Positions 17,060 through 26,600 of a stretch of 36,252 bases of DNA are shown in pieces. The stretch comes from CAZBWE01 sp964495465 (GTDB lineage: Bacteria > Planctomycetota > Phycisphaerae > Sedimentisphaerales > Anaerobacaceae). The stretch is from assembly GCA_964495465.1 (NCBI GenBank), contig CAZBWE010000014.1, positions 1-36,252 of the forward strand, written 5' to 3'. Position numbers and translations under genes: made by a program. Position 1 is the stretch's first letter. Every line of letters starts with the position of its first letter. The notes below the pieces were generated by a model. The model made no database searches and was not told the origin of the DNA. It was given only the letters and a program-made list of their open reading frames with translations.

Positions 17060-17429
17060 TATTGACAATTCCCTACGGCTTACCACTTATCACTGCCTTG
17101 AAGATTTATCGCGAATGTTTTATAGCATCCCGGATTTAATTGTTTGGCTGTAAAACGCAGGGCTTCCGGTATTCATATCGCTAAGGTTGCAAATTTTCAT
17201 ATTTTTTCGTTATTCTCGAAGCATAAGCACTGGTATCAGTATGTATAGCAGTAGTATTACAGGTCCAGTAATTTTATGGCTGATTTACGCGAATAAATCC
17301 TTAAGTCTCTTATGTCTTAATCGATAATGTTTCTAAAGAGTCTTTATATGGATTAATTGACGCATATTTAGTTTGAGTCAGGGTGTAGGAAGCAAAAAAT
17401 TTACTGTTATTTGAGAAGGAGTTAAGAAT
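17060..17429 (+). other. Flagellin upstream region (370 bp)
   Basis: No gene was seen. No clear intrinsic terminator follows fliK. The region holds the sigma-28 site at 17301-17327 and an about 95-nt flagellin leader ending in a good GAGAAGGAG ribosome-binding site. Confidence 0.6.
17301..17327 (+). promoter_or_regulatory. Sigma-28 (FliA-type) promoter of flagellin
   Basis: TTAAGTCT, an 11-nt spacer, then ATCGATAA. The FliA consensus is TAAAGTTT-N11-GCCGATAA; the spacing is exact and the CGATAA core is intact. The predicted start is near 17335. Confidence 0.75.
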
Positions 17430-18245
17430 ATGTTAGCAATTAAGAACAATGTTATGGCGGCAAATGCTGCCCGGAACTTGGGGCAAAGTTACGATGCCCT
17501 GGCAAAGTCGATCGAACGGCTCTCGTCAGGTCTGCGTATCAACACCGCGAAGGATGATGCAGCAGGATTGGCTGTTCGTGAGTTACTGCGTGCCGATATT
17601 GCTGTGCTGCAGCAGGGTGCTCGTAACGCTCAGGATGGCATCAGCTTGTTGCAGACAACGGAAGGTTCTATGCAGACAATTGATGACCTGCTTGTGCGAA
17701 TGAAACAGTTGGCTATGCAGGCAGCTACAGGAGCGTATTCAGATGATCAGCGAACTATTATGAGCAGCGAGTTTAAGGAGTTAGCTGATGAAATCGACCG
17801 TATCGCAGGAGCTGAGCAATTTAACGGTATCACAATGCTCAATAGTGCTTCTGACAGTGTAGCGATTGTCTTTGGTGATGGGGCATCTGATACTATGACC
17901 GTCGAGACTGTCAAGATGACTAAGAGTGGTCTTGGTATTGATTCGCTGGGCCTCAGCACCACAAGCAGCGCCCAGACAGCTTTGACAACTCTGGATAGCG
18001 CAATCTCTGATGCGACTACTGCCCGTGCCGATTTCGGAGCGAAGATGAATCGTCTGGAAAACACAGTTGGCGTTCTTAATGTCCAGGCCGAGAATCTCGT
18101 GGCATCCGAGTCACGTGTTTCGGACGTCGATGTCGCCACCGAAATGGCCGCTATGACCAGAAACCAGGTCTTGGCACAGGCCGGTATTGCCATGCTTGCG
18201 CAGGCCAATGTGATGCCTCGAATGGCGTTGACGCTGTTAGGTTAG
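17430..18245 (+). CDS. fliC: Flagellin (minimal, D0-D1 only)
   Basis: 271 aa. The N-terminal flagellin signature includes SIERLSSGLRINTAKDDAAG and ARNAQDGISLLQTTEGSM. The C-terminal segment has ESRVSDVDVATEMAAMTRNQVL and ends AMLAQANVMPRMALTLLG. Only about 60 residues separate the two conserved blocks, so the exposed D2/D3 domains are absent. The start is well supported by GAGAAGGAG 8 nt upstream. It is expressed from a sigma-28 site, followed by a strong terminator, with the chaperone gene fliS next. Other flagellins may exist elsewhere in the genome. Confidence 0.97.
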   Translation: MLAIKNNVMAANAARNLGQSYDALAKSIERLSSGLRINTAKDDAAGLAVRELLRADIAVLQQGARNAQDGISLLQTTEGSMQTIDDLLVRMKQLAMQAATGAYSDDQRTIMSSEFKELADEIDRIAGAEQFNGITMLNSASDSVAIVFGDGASDTMTVETVKMTKSGLGIDSLGLSTTSSAQTALTTLDSAISDATTARADFGAKMNRLENTVGVLNVQAENLVASESRVSDVDVATEMAAMTRNQVLAQAGIAMLAQANVMPRMALTLLG

Positions 18246-18282
18246 TGATAGTGTTCTTGACCATCAATGGATGATTTTTGGG

Positions 18283-18325
18283 GGGAGATGACCGAGGGTG
18301 TAAGCCTGCGGTCATCTCCCTTCTT
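18283..18325 (+). terminator. Intrinsic terminator after flagellin
   Basis: Perfect 12-bp stem GGGAGATGACCG / CGGTCATCTCCC (18283-18294 with 18309-18320), a 14-nt loop, then TTCTT. It begins 37 nt after the flagellin stop. The short, impure T-run may allow some read-through into fliS. Confidence 0.85.
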
Positions 18326-18432
18326 ATGGATGAATCCTCATTAAGCGGGAAAATAAATCTGTCAGGTATTGAACAGGTTAGGAAATTATGTCTCAGGTTC
18401 AAAACACCGAACAAAGGAAGGGAAATAATTAT

Positions 18433-18792
18433 ATGAATAAAGTGGGCGTGTATAAGGATGCAACGATTAACACGCAAAGCAAGGGACGGCTGATTGTTCT
18501 GCTTTATGATGGCGCAATTAAATTTATGAAGCTTGCTATTAAAGAGCTGGAAGCCGGCAACTATCTTGCAAAAGGTCAGTATATAAACAGGGCTCAGGAT
18601 ATCATCAACGAACTGAATGCAGTCCTTGATACAAATGCCAGCGACGAAATAGCCGGTAATTTACGCAAGCTTTATTGTTTTATGAATAATCGGCTCTCCG
18701 AAGCCAATATAAAACGTGACCCTCAGACGATAAATCAGGTTATCTCGATAATGGAAGAGCTTAATCAGGGCTGGAAAACTATCGCTGGATAA
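18433..18792 (+). CDS. fliS: Flagellar export chaperone FliS
   Basis: 119 aa from ATG 18433, which has AGGAAGGGG about 10 nt upstream. An in-frame ATG at 18388 would add 15 residues unlike the family. The core pattern is YKDATINTQSKGRLIVLLYDGAI, followed by four amphipathic helices (INRAQDIINELNAVLD; LRKLYCFMNNRLSEANIKRD). FliS binds the C-terminus of flagellin in the cytoplasm, preventing premature polymerisation and escorting it to the export gate. Its position directly behind flagellin fits. Confidence 0.93.
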   Translation: MNKVGVYKDATINTQSKGRLIVLLYDGAIKFMKLAIKELEAGNYLAKGQYINRAQDIINELNAVLDTNASDEIAGNLRKLYCFMNNRLSEANIKRDPQTINQVISIMEELNQGWKTIAG

Positions 18793-18975
18793 TAAGTGGC
18801 ATGTCTGTCGTTGTGATTAATGTGATTTATTGCAGTATTTCGGGCGAGTCGGATTATTTTTTCCGTGTGAAATTGACGAAAAGCTGAAAAATTCCTGCAT
18901 TTTAGTTGTTTCTAAAGCACTCCGGCTCAAAGTAGTTTGGCTTTGTTTATAAATTCTTCGATACCGTGGAGCCGA

Positions 18976-19413
18976 ATGGTAAAGGTGATTAAGATGATTC
19001 AGACAAATGACATCGTGTTGCTCAAGGCAAAAGATATTATGACGGAAGATGTAATCAGTGTAGCAGAAGATACGCCGATAGTGCAAGCTATGAGGATGAT
19101 TGCAGACAATAACATAACCGGCATACCAGTAGTTGATGATGATTTGAACTTAGTGGGAATTCTCTCGGAGAAAGATGTCTTATGCTTAATATACACCCCC
19201 GAGGACGAACGAAAGACGGTCGGTGATTTTATGACCAGACCTCCGGTTTTTTTTGACGAGGATGAAAGCCTGATGAGTGTTTGTGACTGTTTGATGAATC
19301 ACTCTTTCAGAAGAATCCCTGTTACGTCAAGGGGGAAATTGGTCGGTATAATTACCAGAAGCGACCTCGTCAGGGAATATCTTCGCCAGCGTGAACAAGT
19401 TAGTGCCGGCTAA
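18976..19413 (+). CDS. Two-CBS-domain protein
   Basis: 145 aa from ATG 18976 (GGAG 5 nt upstream); a start at 18994 is also possible. It consists of a single CBS pair. CBS1 is KAKDIMTEDVISVAEDTPIV through GIPVVDDDLNLVGILSEKD; CBS2 is VGDFMTRPPVFFDEDESL through RRIPVTSRGKLVGIITRSDLV. CBS pairs are known to bind adenine nucleotides and act as energy or ligand sensors. No catalytic domain is attached, so it is probably a regulator of an unknown partner. It is the last gene in the plus-strand block after fliS, but 180 bp away. Confidence 0.88.
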   Translation: MVKVIKMIQTNDIVLLKAKDIMTEDVISVAEDTPIVQAMRMIADNNITGIPVVDDDLNLVGILSEKDVLCLIYTPEDERKTVGDFMTRPPVFFDEDESLMSVCDCLMNHSFRRIPVTSRGKLVGIITRSDLVREYLRQREQVSAG

Positions 19414-19577
19414 AATTAAGGAACACGGTTATAATTCTACTGTTGTTGTAGCCATAAGTAACTGTGATTTTGTAACACCGAGTTATTCACTTCCGCTAAA
19501 AACCTCTTCGGCATACAATCCTGTGCGTTTTTTCCCGATTTGTTATTTATTTATGAGATTGTAGTTTTTATGGATTT

Positions 19578-20576
19578 TTAAGGTTTGCTGGAACCGGAAG
19601 TTAGTCCGAGTACCAGTTGTTCTATTGCTACCTCGGCTTTTGTCTGGCCGGTTTTAATTGCGTAATCAATCGCAGCCAATCTCTGCAGGGCTGCGCCAAT
19701 CTGCTCTATGCTCATCTTGCCAAGCATTACAAAAAAGCCGTTTCTATTGCCCCAGATTCGTAATCTATCCGCGACATCAGAGGGATTATACCCCTTCTTA
19801 AGCAGCACCTTGGTATTAAACATCCTGCGTAAGTGATATGCAAAAGCCCCGACTACTGTGTACTCTGCATTTTTATCCTCCGCAAACATATTCCTGAGCC
19901 GCTCAATTGCCTGTGTTGAATCGTTTGCTAAGCAGGCATCTATCACCGCAAAAGCACCGTATATCCGGTTATGTCCGGTCAGCGCCTCTATGTGTCGCTC
20001 ATCGATAACCTCCTCGGCATCTGCAAATATAGCCAGCTTATCTACTTCGCTATACAATCTTGGCAGCTCGTCGCCTGCAAACTCCACCAGAATTTCAGCG
20101 GCATTTTGAGTTATTTTTTTGTCGTGTGCCTGCAGGGCGTAATCAATTAAACGTCTCTGCAGTTGCCATCCTTTGAGTTGTGAAACCGTAATAAGTTTAC
20201 CGCTGCCGGCAAGCTTCCTGGCTAATTTCGTCCGCGCGTCCCAGTTGTTTACTGTAAGAATTAGTATGCCGGTCGGACTGGGATTCTCCAAGTATTTTTC
20301 GAGTAACTCACGGTTTTGTGAAATGAATTTGTCGGCCCATCTTATAAGAACAACCCGCTTGTCCGTTAAGAACGGAACCGTTCTCAGTTCGTCCAGCACA
20401 TCGGAAATGGATGCTTCTTGTGCGTCAACGTCAAGAAATCCTGTTGCTCTTTGGGATGGCTCTATCAACTTGTCAAGAAGGTCTTTGCACTCGGCGTTGA
20501 CAAGGGATTCTTCTTTGCCGGCGATTACGTATATCAGCTCAATTCTTTTATTTGTCTTTGTTTTGCGTTCGGTCAT
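19578..20576 (-). CDS. holA: DNA polymerase III subunit delta (HolA)
   Basis: 332 aa, the family's normal length. The N-terminal AAA+-like domain includes IYVIAGKEESLVNAECKDLLD, LDELRTVPFLTDKRVVLIRWADKF in two parts and GILILTVNNWDARTKLARKL. The helical lid and collar parts include ELPRLYSEVDKLAIFA and a C-terminal QTKAEVAIEQLVLGL. HolA opens the beta clamp as part of the clamp loader. As usual for delta, the Walker A motif is degenerate (AGKEES). It lies 31 bp downstream of gyrA in the same direction, so it is probably cotranscribed. Confidence 0.93.
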   Translation of the reverse strand: MTERKTKTNKRIELIYVIAGKEESLVNAECKDLLDKLIEPSQRATGFLDVDAQEASISDVLDELRTVPFLTDKRVVLIRWADKFISQNRELLEKYLENPSPTGILILTVNNWDARTKLARKLAGSGKLITVSQLKGWQLQRRLIDYALQAHDKKITQNAAEILVEFAGDELPRLYSEVDKLAIFADAEEVIDERHIEALTGHNRIYGAFAVIDACLANDSTQAIERLRNMFAEDKNAEYTVVGAFAYHLRRMFNTKVLLKKGYNPSDVADRLRIWGNRNGFFVMLGKMSIEQIGAALQRLAAIDYAIKTGQTKAEVAIEQLVLGLTSGSSKP

Positions 20577-20607
20577 TTGAGCTTATACCGGCAAAATTTG
20601 TCCATTG

Positions 20608-23364
20608 CTATCTTGATTTACGAGTTTTTTTCCTGCCTTTTGTCTTGACCTTAACCTTCGGCTTTGATTTGGGTTTGACTTTCGCTTTTGCCTTGGCTTT
20701 TGGTTTAGATTTGGATTTAGGTTTTTCTTTGGCCTTTGCCTTCGGCTTAGGTTCGGCTTTCTGTTCTGCGTCGGCCATTTCATCAGATTTCTGGTTGGTC
20801 TCGTGGTTGTTATTGTTTTTTTCTTTCGTTTTGATTTTATCCGGTTCGCCGACTATTTTTTCGGCTGCGACAAGCTTATCGCCGGGTTTAAGCTTGATTA
20901 AACGCACGCCTTGTGTATTTCTGCCAATCGAGCGTATCTCGTCAAGCCCCGTCCGGATAATTATTCCGTTGGCGGTTATCAACATTAAATCATCATTGCC
21001 CTGAACCGCTTCAAGGGCAACAACCTTGCCGTTGCGAGTGCTTGTTTTTATGTTTTTAAGGCCCACGCCTCCTCGGCTCTGTGGCCGATAGTTCTCAAGG
21101 CCCGTTCGCTTGCCGTATCCGTTTTCGCAGACCGTAAACAAAGCCGCTTTTTCTTCTACTATTACCATCCCGACCACGGCATCTCCGGGACGCAGCTTAA
21201 TGCCCTTAACGCCCCGCGAGGCGCGTCCCATTGAACGAACCTGCTTTTCGTCGAAGCGTATCGTCATACCGTCACGTGTGCCGAGAACTATATGGTTCGT
21301 TCCCGTGGTTAGCGAAACTCCAATCAAATCGTCGTTAAGGTCAAGATTTATTGCGATAACACCGGTTGACCTCGGATTGCCGTAGGCCGACAGCTTTGTC
21401 TTCTTGACTATGCCGTTTTTGGTTGCCATAACAAGCTGCTGTCCGGGTCCTTTATCGGGTTCACCAAAGCTGCTGACATTGATTATTGAGGCTATTTGTT
21501 GGTTGCCGAGATTCATCAGGTTTACGATATTTCTGCCTTTACTTTGTCTCGACATACTGGGAATGTCATAGACTTTCAGCCAGTAGCATTTGCCGCGGTT
21601 GGTAAATATGAGGAGGTAATCATGCGTGGATGCGACAAACAGGTGTTTTATAAAGTCACCTTCTTTCGTATCCGAGCCGATTATTCCTCTGCCTCCGCGA
21701 CCCTGTCTGCGGTAGGTGTCAATCGGCATTCGTTTTACGTATCCGTCGTGACTGACGGTAACTATAACCTCTTCTTCGGCGATTAAATCTTCGACATCCA
21801 GCTGCTCAACTTCCGCGGTGATTTGCGTCCGCCTTTTGTCACCGTATTTTTCTTTTATCTCGTGAATATCTTCGCGAATCACATCCATCAGTATATTTTC
21901 ATTTGCCAGGATTGCCTCATACCCTTCTATTTGCTCGGTAAGGGCTGCGTATTCCCTGGCCAGCTTTTCCATTTCCAGGCCGGTTAGTCTTTGAAGCTGC
22001 ATCGTTAAAATCGCATCGGCCTGTGGGCCGGTCAGAAAGTGTTTGCCTTTGGTTTTTTCTTTAATAAAGGCCTTCGGAAGAATTTTCTTCAGCGTTGCCG
22101 CCTCGGCTAATTGCAGCGACTTTTTCATCAGGTTTAGTTTTGCTGTTGGTGTATCGGGAGACTTCTTTATAAGCTCGATGATGTCGTCAATGTCACTTAC
22201 CGCCAAGATAAGACCTTCCAGAATGTGGGCCCTGTTTCTGCATCTTATTAACAGGTATCTGCTTCGCCTGCGGACGACGTTCTTGCGATGGTCGAGGAAA
22301 CAGTTAAGCATCTGCTTGATATTAAGTGTTTCGGGTCTGTTATTAACCAGCGCGATATTCGCAATAGCAAATGTGCTTTGCAGAGAAGCGTAGCGGTATA
22401 GTTTGTTCAATGCAACTTCGGCGTCAGCGTCTTTTTTCAGGTCAACAACAATTCGTAATCCGTGACGGTCCGATTCGTCTCTGACGTCGGCGATTTCGCT
22501 GATTGTGCCCTTATGAACACATTCTGCTATTTTAGATACAATAGAGGTTTTGACGACCATATAAGGTATCTCGGTTATTACTATGCTGCCCCGTCCTTTT
22601 TTGCTGGTTTCGATATCTAACTTGCTTCGGACCGTCAAGTGACCTTTACCTTTTGTGTAGGCGCTTATAATGCCCTTTGTGCCGCAAATGATTCCGCCTG
22701 TTGGAAAGTCAGGCCCAGGCAGGAGCTTGATAATATCTTTGAAGCCGCAGTTGGGGTCTTTGATTAGCAGCAGCAGGGCGTCACAAACTTCGGCAACATT
22801 GTGTGGCGGAATGTTAGTGGCCATCCCGACAGCGATACCTGTCGAGCCGTTGACAAGAAGATTTGGGAACTTTGAAGGCAGAACTGTCGGCTCGGTGCGG
22901 GTTTCGTCGTAATTCGGCACAAAGTCCACAGTGTCGTGGTTAATATCTTCGAGTATTTCCATAGCCGGCGCAGCCATTCGCGCTTCGGTATATCGCATCG
23001 CAGCTGGCGGGTCCGCATCGATACTGCCGAAATTGCCCTGCGGGTCAATCAGAGGATAGCGCATATTCCAGTCCTGGCCCAGGCGCACCAGCGTTCCGTA
23101 GGTCGCCTGGTCGCCGTGCGGGTGGTAGTTACCGCCGGTATCGCCGACGATTTTCGCACATTTGCGGTGTTTGCTTCTCGGCCCGAGATTCAGGTCGTTC
23201 ATTGCTACTAATATACGTCTCTGGGAGGGTTTCAGACCGTCTCGAACATCCGGCAGGGCACGAGAAACTATGACGCTCATCGCATAGTTGAGGTATGAAG
23301 TCTTCAGCTCGTCGAGAATCCGCATATCCTCGAACTTTTCCTGGAATGGTTCGGTTTTTTTCAT
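20608..23364 (-). CDS. gyrA: DNA gyrase subunit A with Lys-rich C-terminal tail
   Basis: 918 aa. The catalytic Tyr is Y125 in AAMRYTEARM. The breakage-reunion domain is intact (GSTGIAVGMATNIPPHN). The GyrA box QGRGGRG at residues 554-560 identifies gyrase rather than topoisomerase IV. Six beta-pinwheel blades follow to about residue 835. In the QRDR, HPHGDQATYG has Gln (Q86) at the E. coli S83 position and Gly (G90) at D87. After the pinwheel there is an acidic/Asn-rich linker and then 46 residues made almost only of K, P, A, S and V (873-918). It introduces negative supercoils with GyrB, which is not in this window. It is upstream of holA. Confidence 0.97.
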   Translation of the reverse strand: MKKTEPFQEKFEDMRILDELKTSYLNYAMSVIVSRALPDVRDGLKPSQRRILVAMNDLNLGPRSKHRKCAKIVGDTGGNYHPHGDQATYGTLVRLGQDWNMRYPLIDPQGNFGSIDADPPAAMRYTEARMAAPAMEILEDINHDTVDFVPNYDETRTEPTVLPSKFPNLLVNGSTGIAVGMATNIPPHNVAEVCDALLLLIKDPNCGFKDIIKLLPGPDFPTGGIICGTKGIISAYTKGKGHLTVRSKLDIETSKKGRGSIVITEIPYMVVKTSIVSKIAECVHKGTISEIADVRDESDRHGLRIVVDLKKDADAEVALNKLYRYASLQSTFAIANIALVNNRPETLNIKQMLNCFLDHRKNVVRRRSRYLLIRCRNRAHILEGLILAVSDIDDIIELIKKSPDTPTAKLNLMKKSLQLAEAATLKKILPKAFIKEKTKGKHFLTGPQADAILTMQLQRLTGLEMEKLAREYAALTEQIEGYEAILANENILMDVIREDIHEIKEKYGDKRRTQITAEVEQLDVEDLIAEEEVIVTVSHDGYVKRMPIDTYRRQGRGGRGIIGSDTKEGDFIKHLFVASTHDYLLIFTNRGKCYWLKVYDIPSMSRQSKGRNIVNLMNLGNQQIASIINVSSFGEPDKGPGQQLVMATKNGIVKKTKLSAYGNPRSTGVIAINLDLNDDLIGVSLTTGTNHIVLGTRDGMTIRFDEKQVRSMGRASRGVKGIKLRPGDAVVGMVIVEEKAALFTVCENGYGKRTGLENYRPQSRGGVGLKNIKTSTRNGKVVALEAVQGNDDLMLITANGIIIRTGLDEIRSIGRNTQGVRLIKLKPGDKLVAAEKIVGEPDKIKTKEKNNNNHETNQKSDEMADAEQKAEPKPKAKAKEKPKSKSKPKAKAKAKVKPKSKPKVKVKTKGRKKTRKSR

Positions 23365-23695
23365 ATATTTTTGCTGTCCTTGGCTAAGAGCTTATAAAAA
23401 AAACTATACATCGCCTTCTGTCATTCCCGCGAAAGTGGGAATCCAGGGTTTTTACCGGAGCTATTTTAGGTTTTGTTACAGACTCTAAATATCGGCCTAA
23501 ATTTAACAGCTAATAAAGTACTCACAATCGGCTGAAAAGTCAAGAAATACAACGGGGATTTTGAGGCGATTTTTATTGTTTGCTCTATAAATTAAAGGAT
23601 AGAAATGCAAGCTGGGAAATCAATATTGCCGAAGGTCATCGCCCGAAGTTGTTACAGAGCCGTGAGTCAACCTCACAATAATAAATGCTCGATTT
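23365..23695. other. Intergenic region upstream of gyrA (331 bp)
   Basis: It contains one copy of the palindromic MITE/REP-like element (23387-23478) and then AT-rich sequence. Near the GH78 stop there is a weak hairpin (GTGAG-N5-CTCAC, 23662-23676) without a U-run. No gene is supported. A gyrA promoter was not identified with confidence. Confidence 0.6.
23387..23478 (+). repeat. MITE/REP-like palindromic element, copy A
   Basis: About 92 bp, similar along its whole length to 33277-33369. The shared order is AGAGCTTATAA, AAACTATACAT, TCATTCCCGCGAAAG, GGGAATCCAGG and GTTTTGTTA. The central hairpin is ATTCCCGC-GAAA-GTGGGAAT with one mismatch. The left end is diverged. It lies just upstream of gyrA. 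Confidence 0.8.
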
Positions 23696-26600
23696 TTATT
23701 GAGGCAGTTCAGTTACAAATTGATATTGCCCGGCGCCTATAGCAAACACTGCACTTTTATCTTCCATACGGATAAATTTCACCTGCTTTGCTTTTGTTGC
23801 GGCTCGGCCGCCTTCGGTAACACTTTCAGCATCTTTGGCCGGTAAATACACCATTGCAGTCGTATTGGCCGGAATAGTAACGTTCAGCGTGAACGTCTGA
23901 CCGTCGATTTTCCAATCGCTTACTATTTTGCCATGAATGGATTTATAGCTTGCCTTTGCGTAGCTTAAACCGCCACCCAACTGTGGCCTGATGATGATTC
24001 TATTGTAGCCGGGACCATCTGTTTCAATACCCGCTACGGTCCCAAACAGCCATTGGCCGACCGAGCCGAATGCGTAGTGGTTGAACGAATTCATGCCCGG
24101 GTCCTGGAATCCTTTTTCCTCTGTCCAGCCGTCCCAGCGCTCCCAGATGGTTGTGGCTCCGTTTTTGATACTGTAACCCCAGCTGGGAAACGTATCGTTA
24201 TTAAGCAAACGATAAGCTACATCCAGATATCCTATATCTGTAAGCACGGGCAGCAGATAGCTCAGCCCCACAAAGCCGGTGGAAAGATGCCAGTTCTTTC
24301 TGCGAATTGCCTCAACTAAATGCTGGCCGGCTGGCTCACGTTTGTCTTTCGGCAGTAAATCAAAATAAAGTCCCAGACAATAGCAGGTCTGCGTGTCGCC
24401 CTTGATTTTGGCATCCTCGGAAACGTATGCCTTATTGAATGCTTCTTTGGTTTGTTCAAAAAGTTTTTCGTATTTTTTCGCATCTTTATTTTTGCCGAGA
24501 GCATCTGCCATTTTTGAAAATAGCCGCGTGCTGTAGGCAAAATAAGCCGTCGCAATAACATCCTTGGGCGTATCGGCCTCGATTGACAACCAGTCTCCGT
24601 ATCCCTTGTCCGGACGAAGCAGGCCGTCACTGTTTTCCTTCAGGTAGTCAATCCACTTCTTCATCGCTTCGTAGTGCTTCTCAATGACCTGCGTATCGTC
24701 GTACGCCTGATAAATCGTCCACGGGCAGATAATCCCCGCATCGCCCCACGCAGCCGTTCCGCCGCCCATAGTTGCCTTGCGCGGAGCGACATCAGGGAAC
24801 GAGCCGGTTGGAGTTTGGGCGTCTTCGAGGTCAATAAGCCATTTCGTGAAAAACGCCGCAACATCCATATTATATGTTGCCGTGCGGACAAAAATTTGCG
24901 CATCGCCGGTCCAGCCCAGCCGTTCGTTACGCTGCGGACAGTCGGTCGGCACCTCGATATAATTGCTGCGCTGGCTCCAGACGATGTTGCTGTAAAGCTG
25001 ATTTACCATAGGATTGGAGCACTCGAAGGAGCCGACCACAGGCGCATCGGAATGAACAACAATTCCCGTAATCGAATCGAGCGACGGTTCGCCGGGATAG
25101 CCGGTTACCTCGACATACCGATAACCGTGATAGGTAAATCGCGGCTCCCAAACCTCTTCGCCTTTACCCGACAGGATATAAGTATCGGTGCAGCGTGCGA
25201 TGCGAAGGTTCTGCGTGTAAATAGTGCCGTCTGGATTGAGGACTTCCGCAAAGCGTAATACGACTTTTGTCCCCGGTTTTCCTTTAACTTTAAGTTGTGC
25301 CCAGCCGGCAAAATTCTGACCCATATCAAAAACGTAAGCGCCTTTCTTTGGCTCCGTCACTTTCTTCGGCTTGATTTCCATTATCTTTTTAACTGTTACT
25401 CCCGGATAAGACTGGACCTGCGCCTTGACTGTGTCGGTAACTGCGACCGCATCCCATCCAGAATCGTCAAAGCCGGCTGTATCCCAGCCGGGCGCCTCCT
25501 TGCGTGCGTCGTAGCTCTCTCCCATATAGAAATCCGCCTCAAGCAGCGGCCCGTAGGCAGCCCGCCAGCTTTCGTCGGTGGCAACTATTTTTCTGCTGCC
25601 GTCAGCGAATTCAATTTCGAGCTGCACAAGCAGCCGTGGCTCGCTGCCGTAATGTTCTCTTTTTAGTCTGCCGCCGAGGTAACCGGCGAACCAGCCATCC
25701 CCGAGAATAGCCCCAATGGCGTTTTCACCGCTCGCAAGAAGGTCTGTAACATCATAACTTTGGTAGTAAACACGCTTGTTATAATCGGTCCAGCCGGGTG
25801 TGAAGCAGTCTTCGCCTGCGCGTTTGCCGTTAATGTGCAGTTCGTATAGCCCCAGCGCCGTGGCATAAACCATAGCCCGCTCGACCGGCTTATCAACAGA
25901 AAAGGCCTTCCGCAAATAAGGCAGCGCAGGCAAAACCAATTTACTTTCCCCCGGCGTCCTCCAGGGCTGGTCACCTATCGTGGCAATCTCCTTTGCATTG
26001 GACCAGCCGGCGTCGTCGAAATCACATTCCTGCCAACCGGCCTGTTCAATGTTGGATACCTTCCAGAGAGAGTCTATAAATATGTTTAATTCATCACCTG
26101 TTTCGTATTCGATGAGCAGCTTACCTGCAAGACCCGCCGGATTGTCGGCCTCGCCCGTGTTTGTAACGGCTATGGCTAACGTATTTGTTCCTGTTTTTAG
26201 TTTATCCGATACATTGAGAATAGTTGTATTTCTCCATCCGGTTGCCTTTCCCGCTTCCTGGCCATTTACAAAAACTATAGCTTCATTATCCACGACCAGC
26301 ACAAGACGGCCTTGTTTGATTTTTTTGTCCGGGTCGCTCTCGAAGTTGCGCCGGAAAAACCGTCTGCCGGGCGGGGCGCTTTTCTGGGGCTCGCCTTCCG
26401 CAAGCCATATCCACTTGCATCCTTCAATACTAAGTACGTAGGGCTTTTCTTGGTAGGGTGATTCCGCATCATAACCTATCCATTTCCCCCGCCAGTCTTC
26501 CGGTTCAAGCAAACCCATTGCCCAGTGCGCCGGTTCACTCCAGGCCGATGCCTTGTTGTTTTTGTCCCAGATGCGCACCTTCCAGTAGCATCGCGAACGA

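Noticed and set aside
17167..17182. Possible extra sigma-54 site upstream of flagellin
   Set aside because: GG-N10-GC spacing is present, but the -12 block is TCGCT and the -24 block poor; a better sigma-28 site lies closer to the gene.
20583..20783. Lys/Arg/Asn/Pro-rich 66-codon minus-strand ORF
   Set aside because: It is a different-frame reading of the low-complexity gyrA tail.
23605..23742. 45-codon plus-strand ORF with an AAAGGA ribosome-binding site
   Set aside because: Its 3' part is antisense to the GH78 end, the composition is not protein-like and no family is recognisable.
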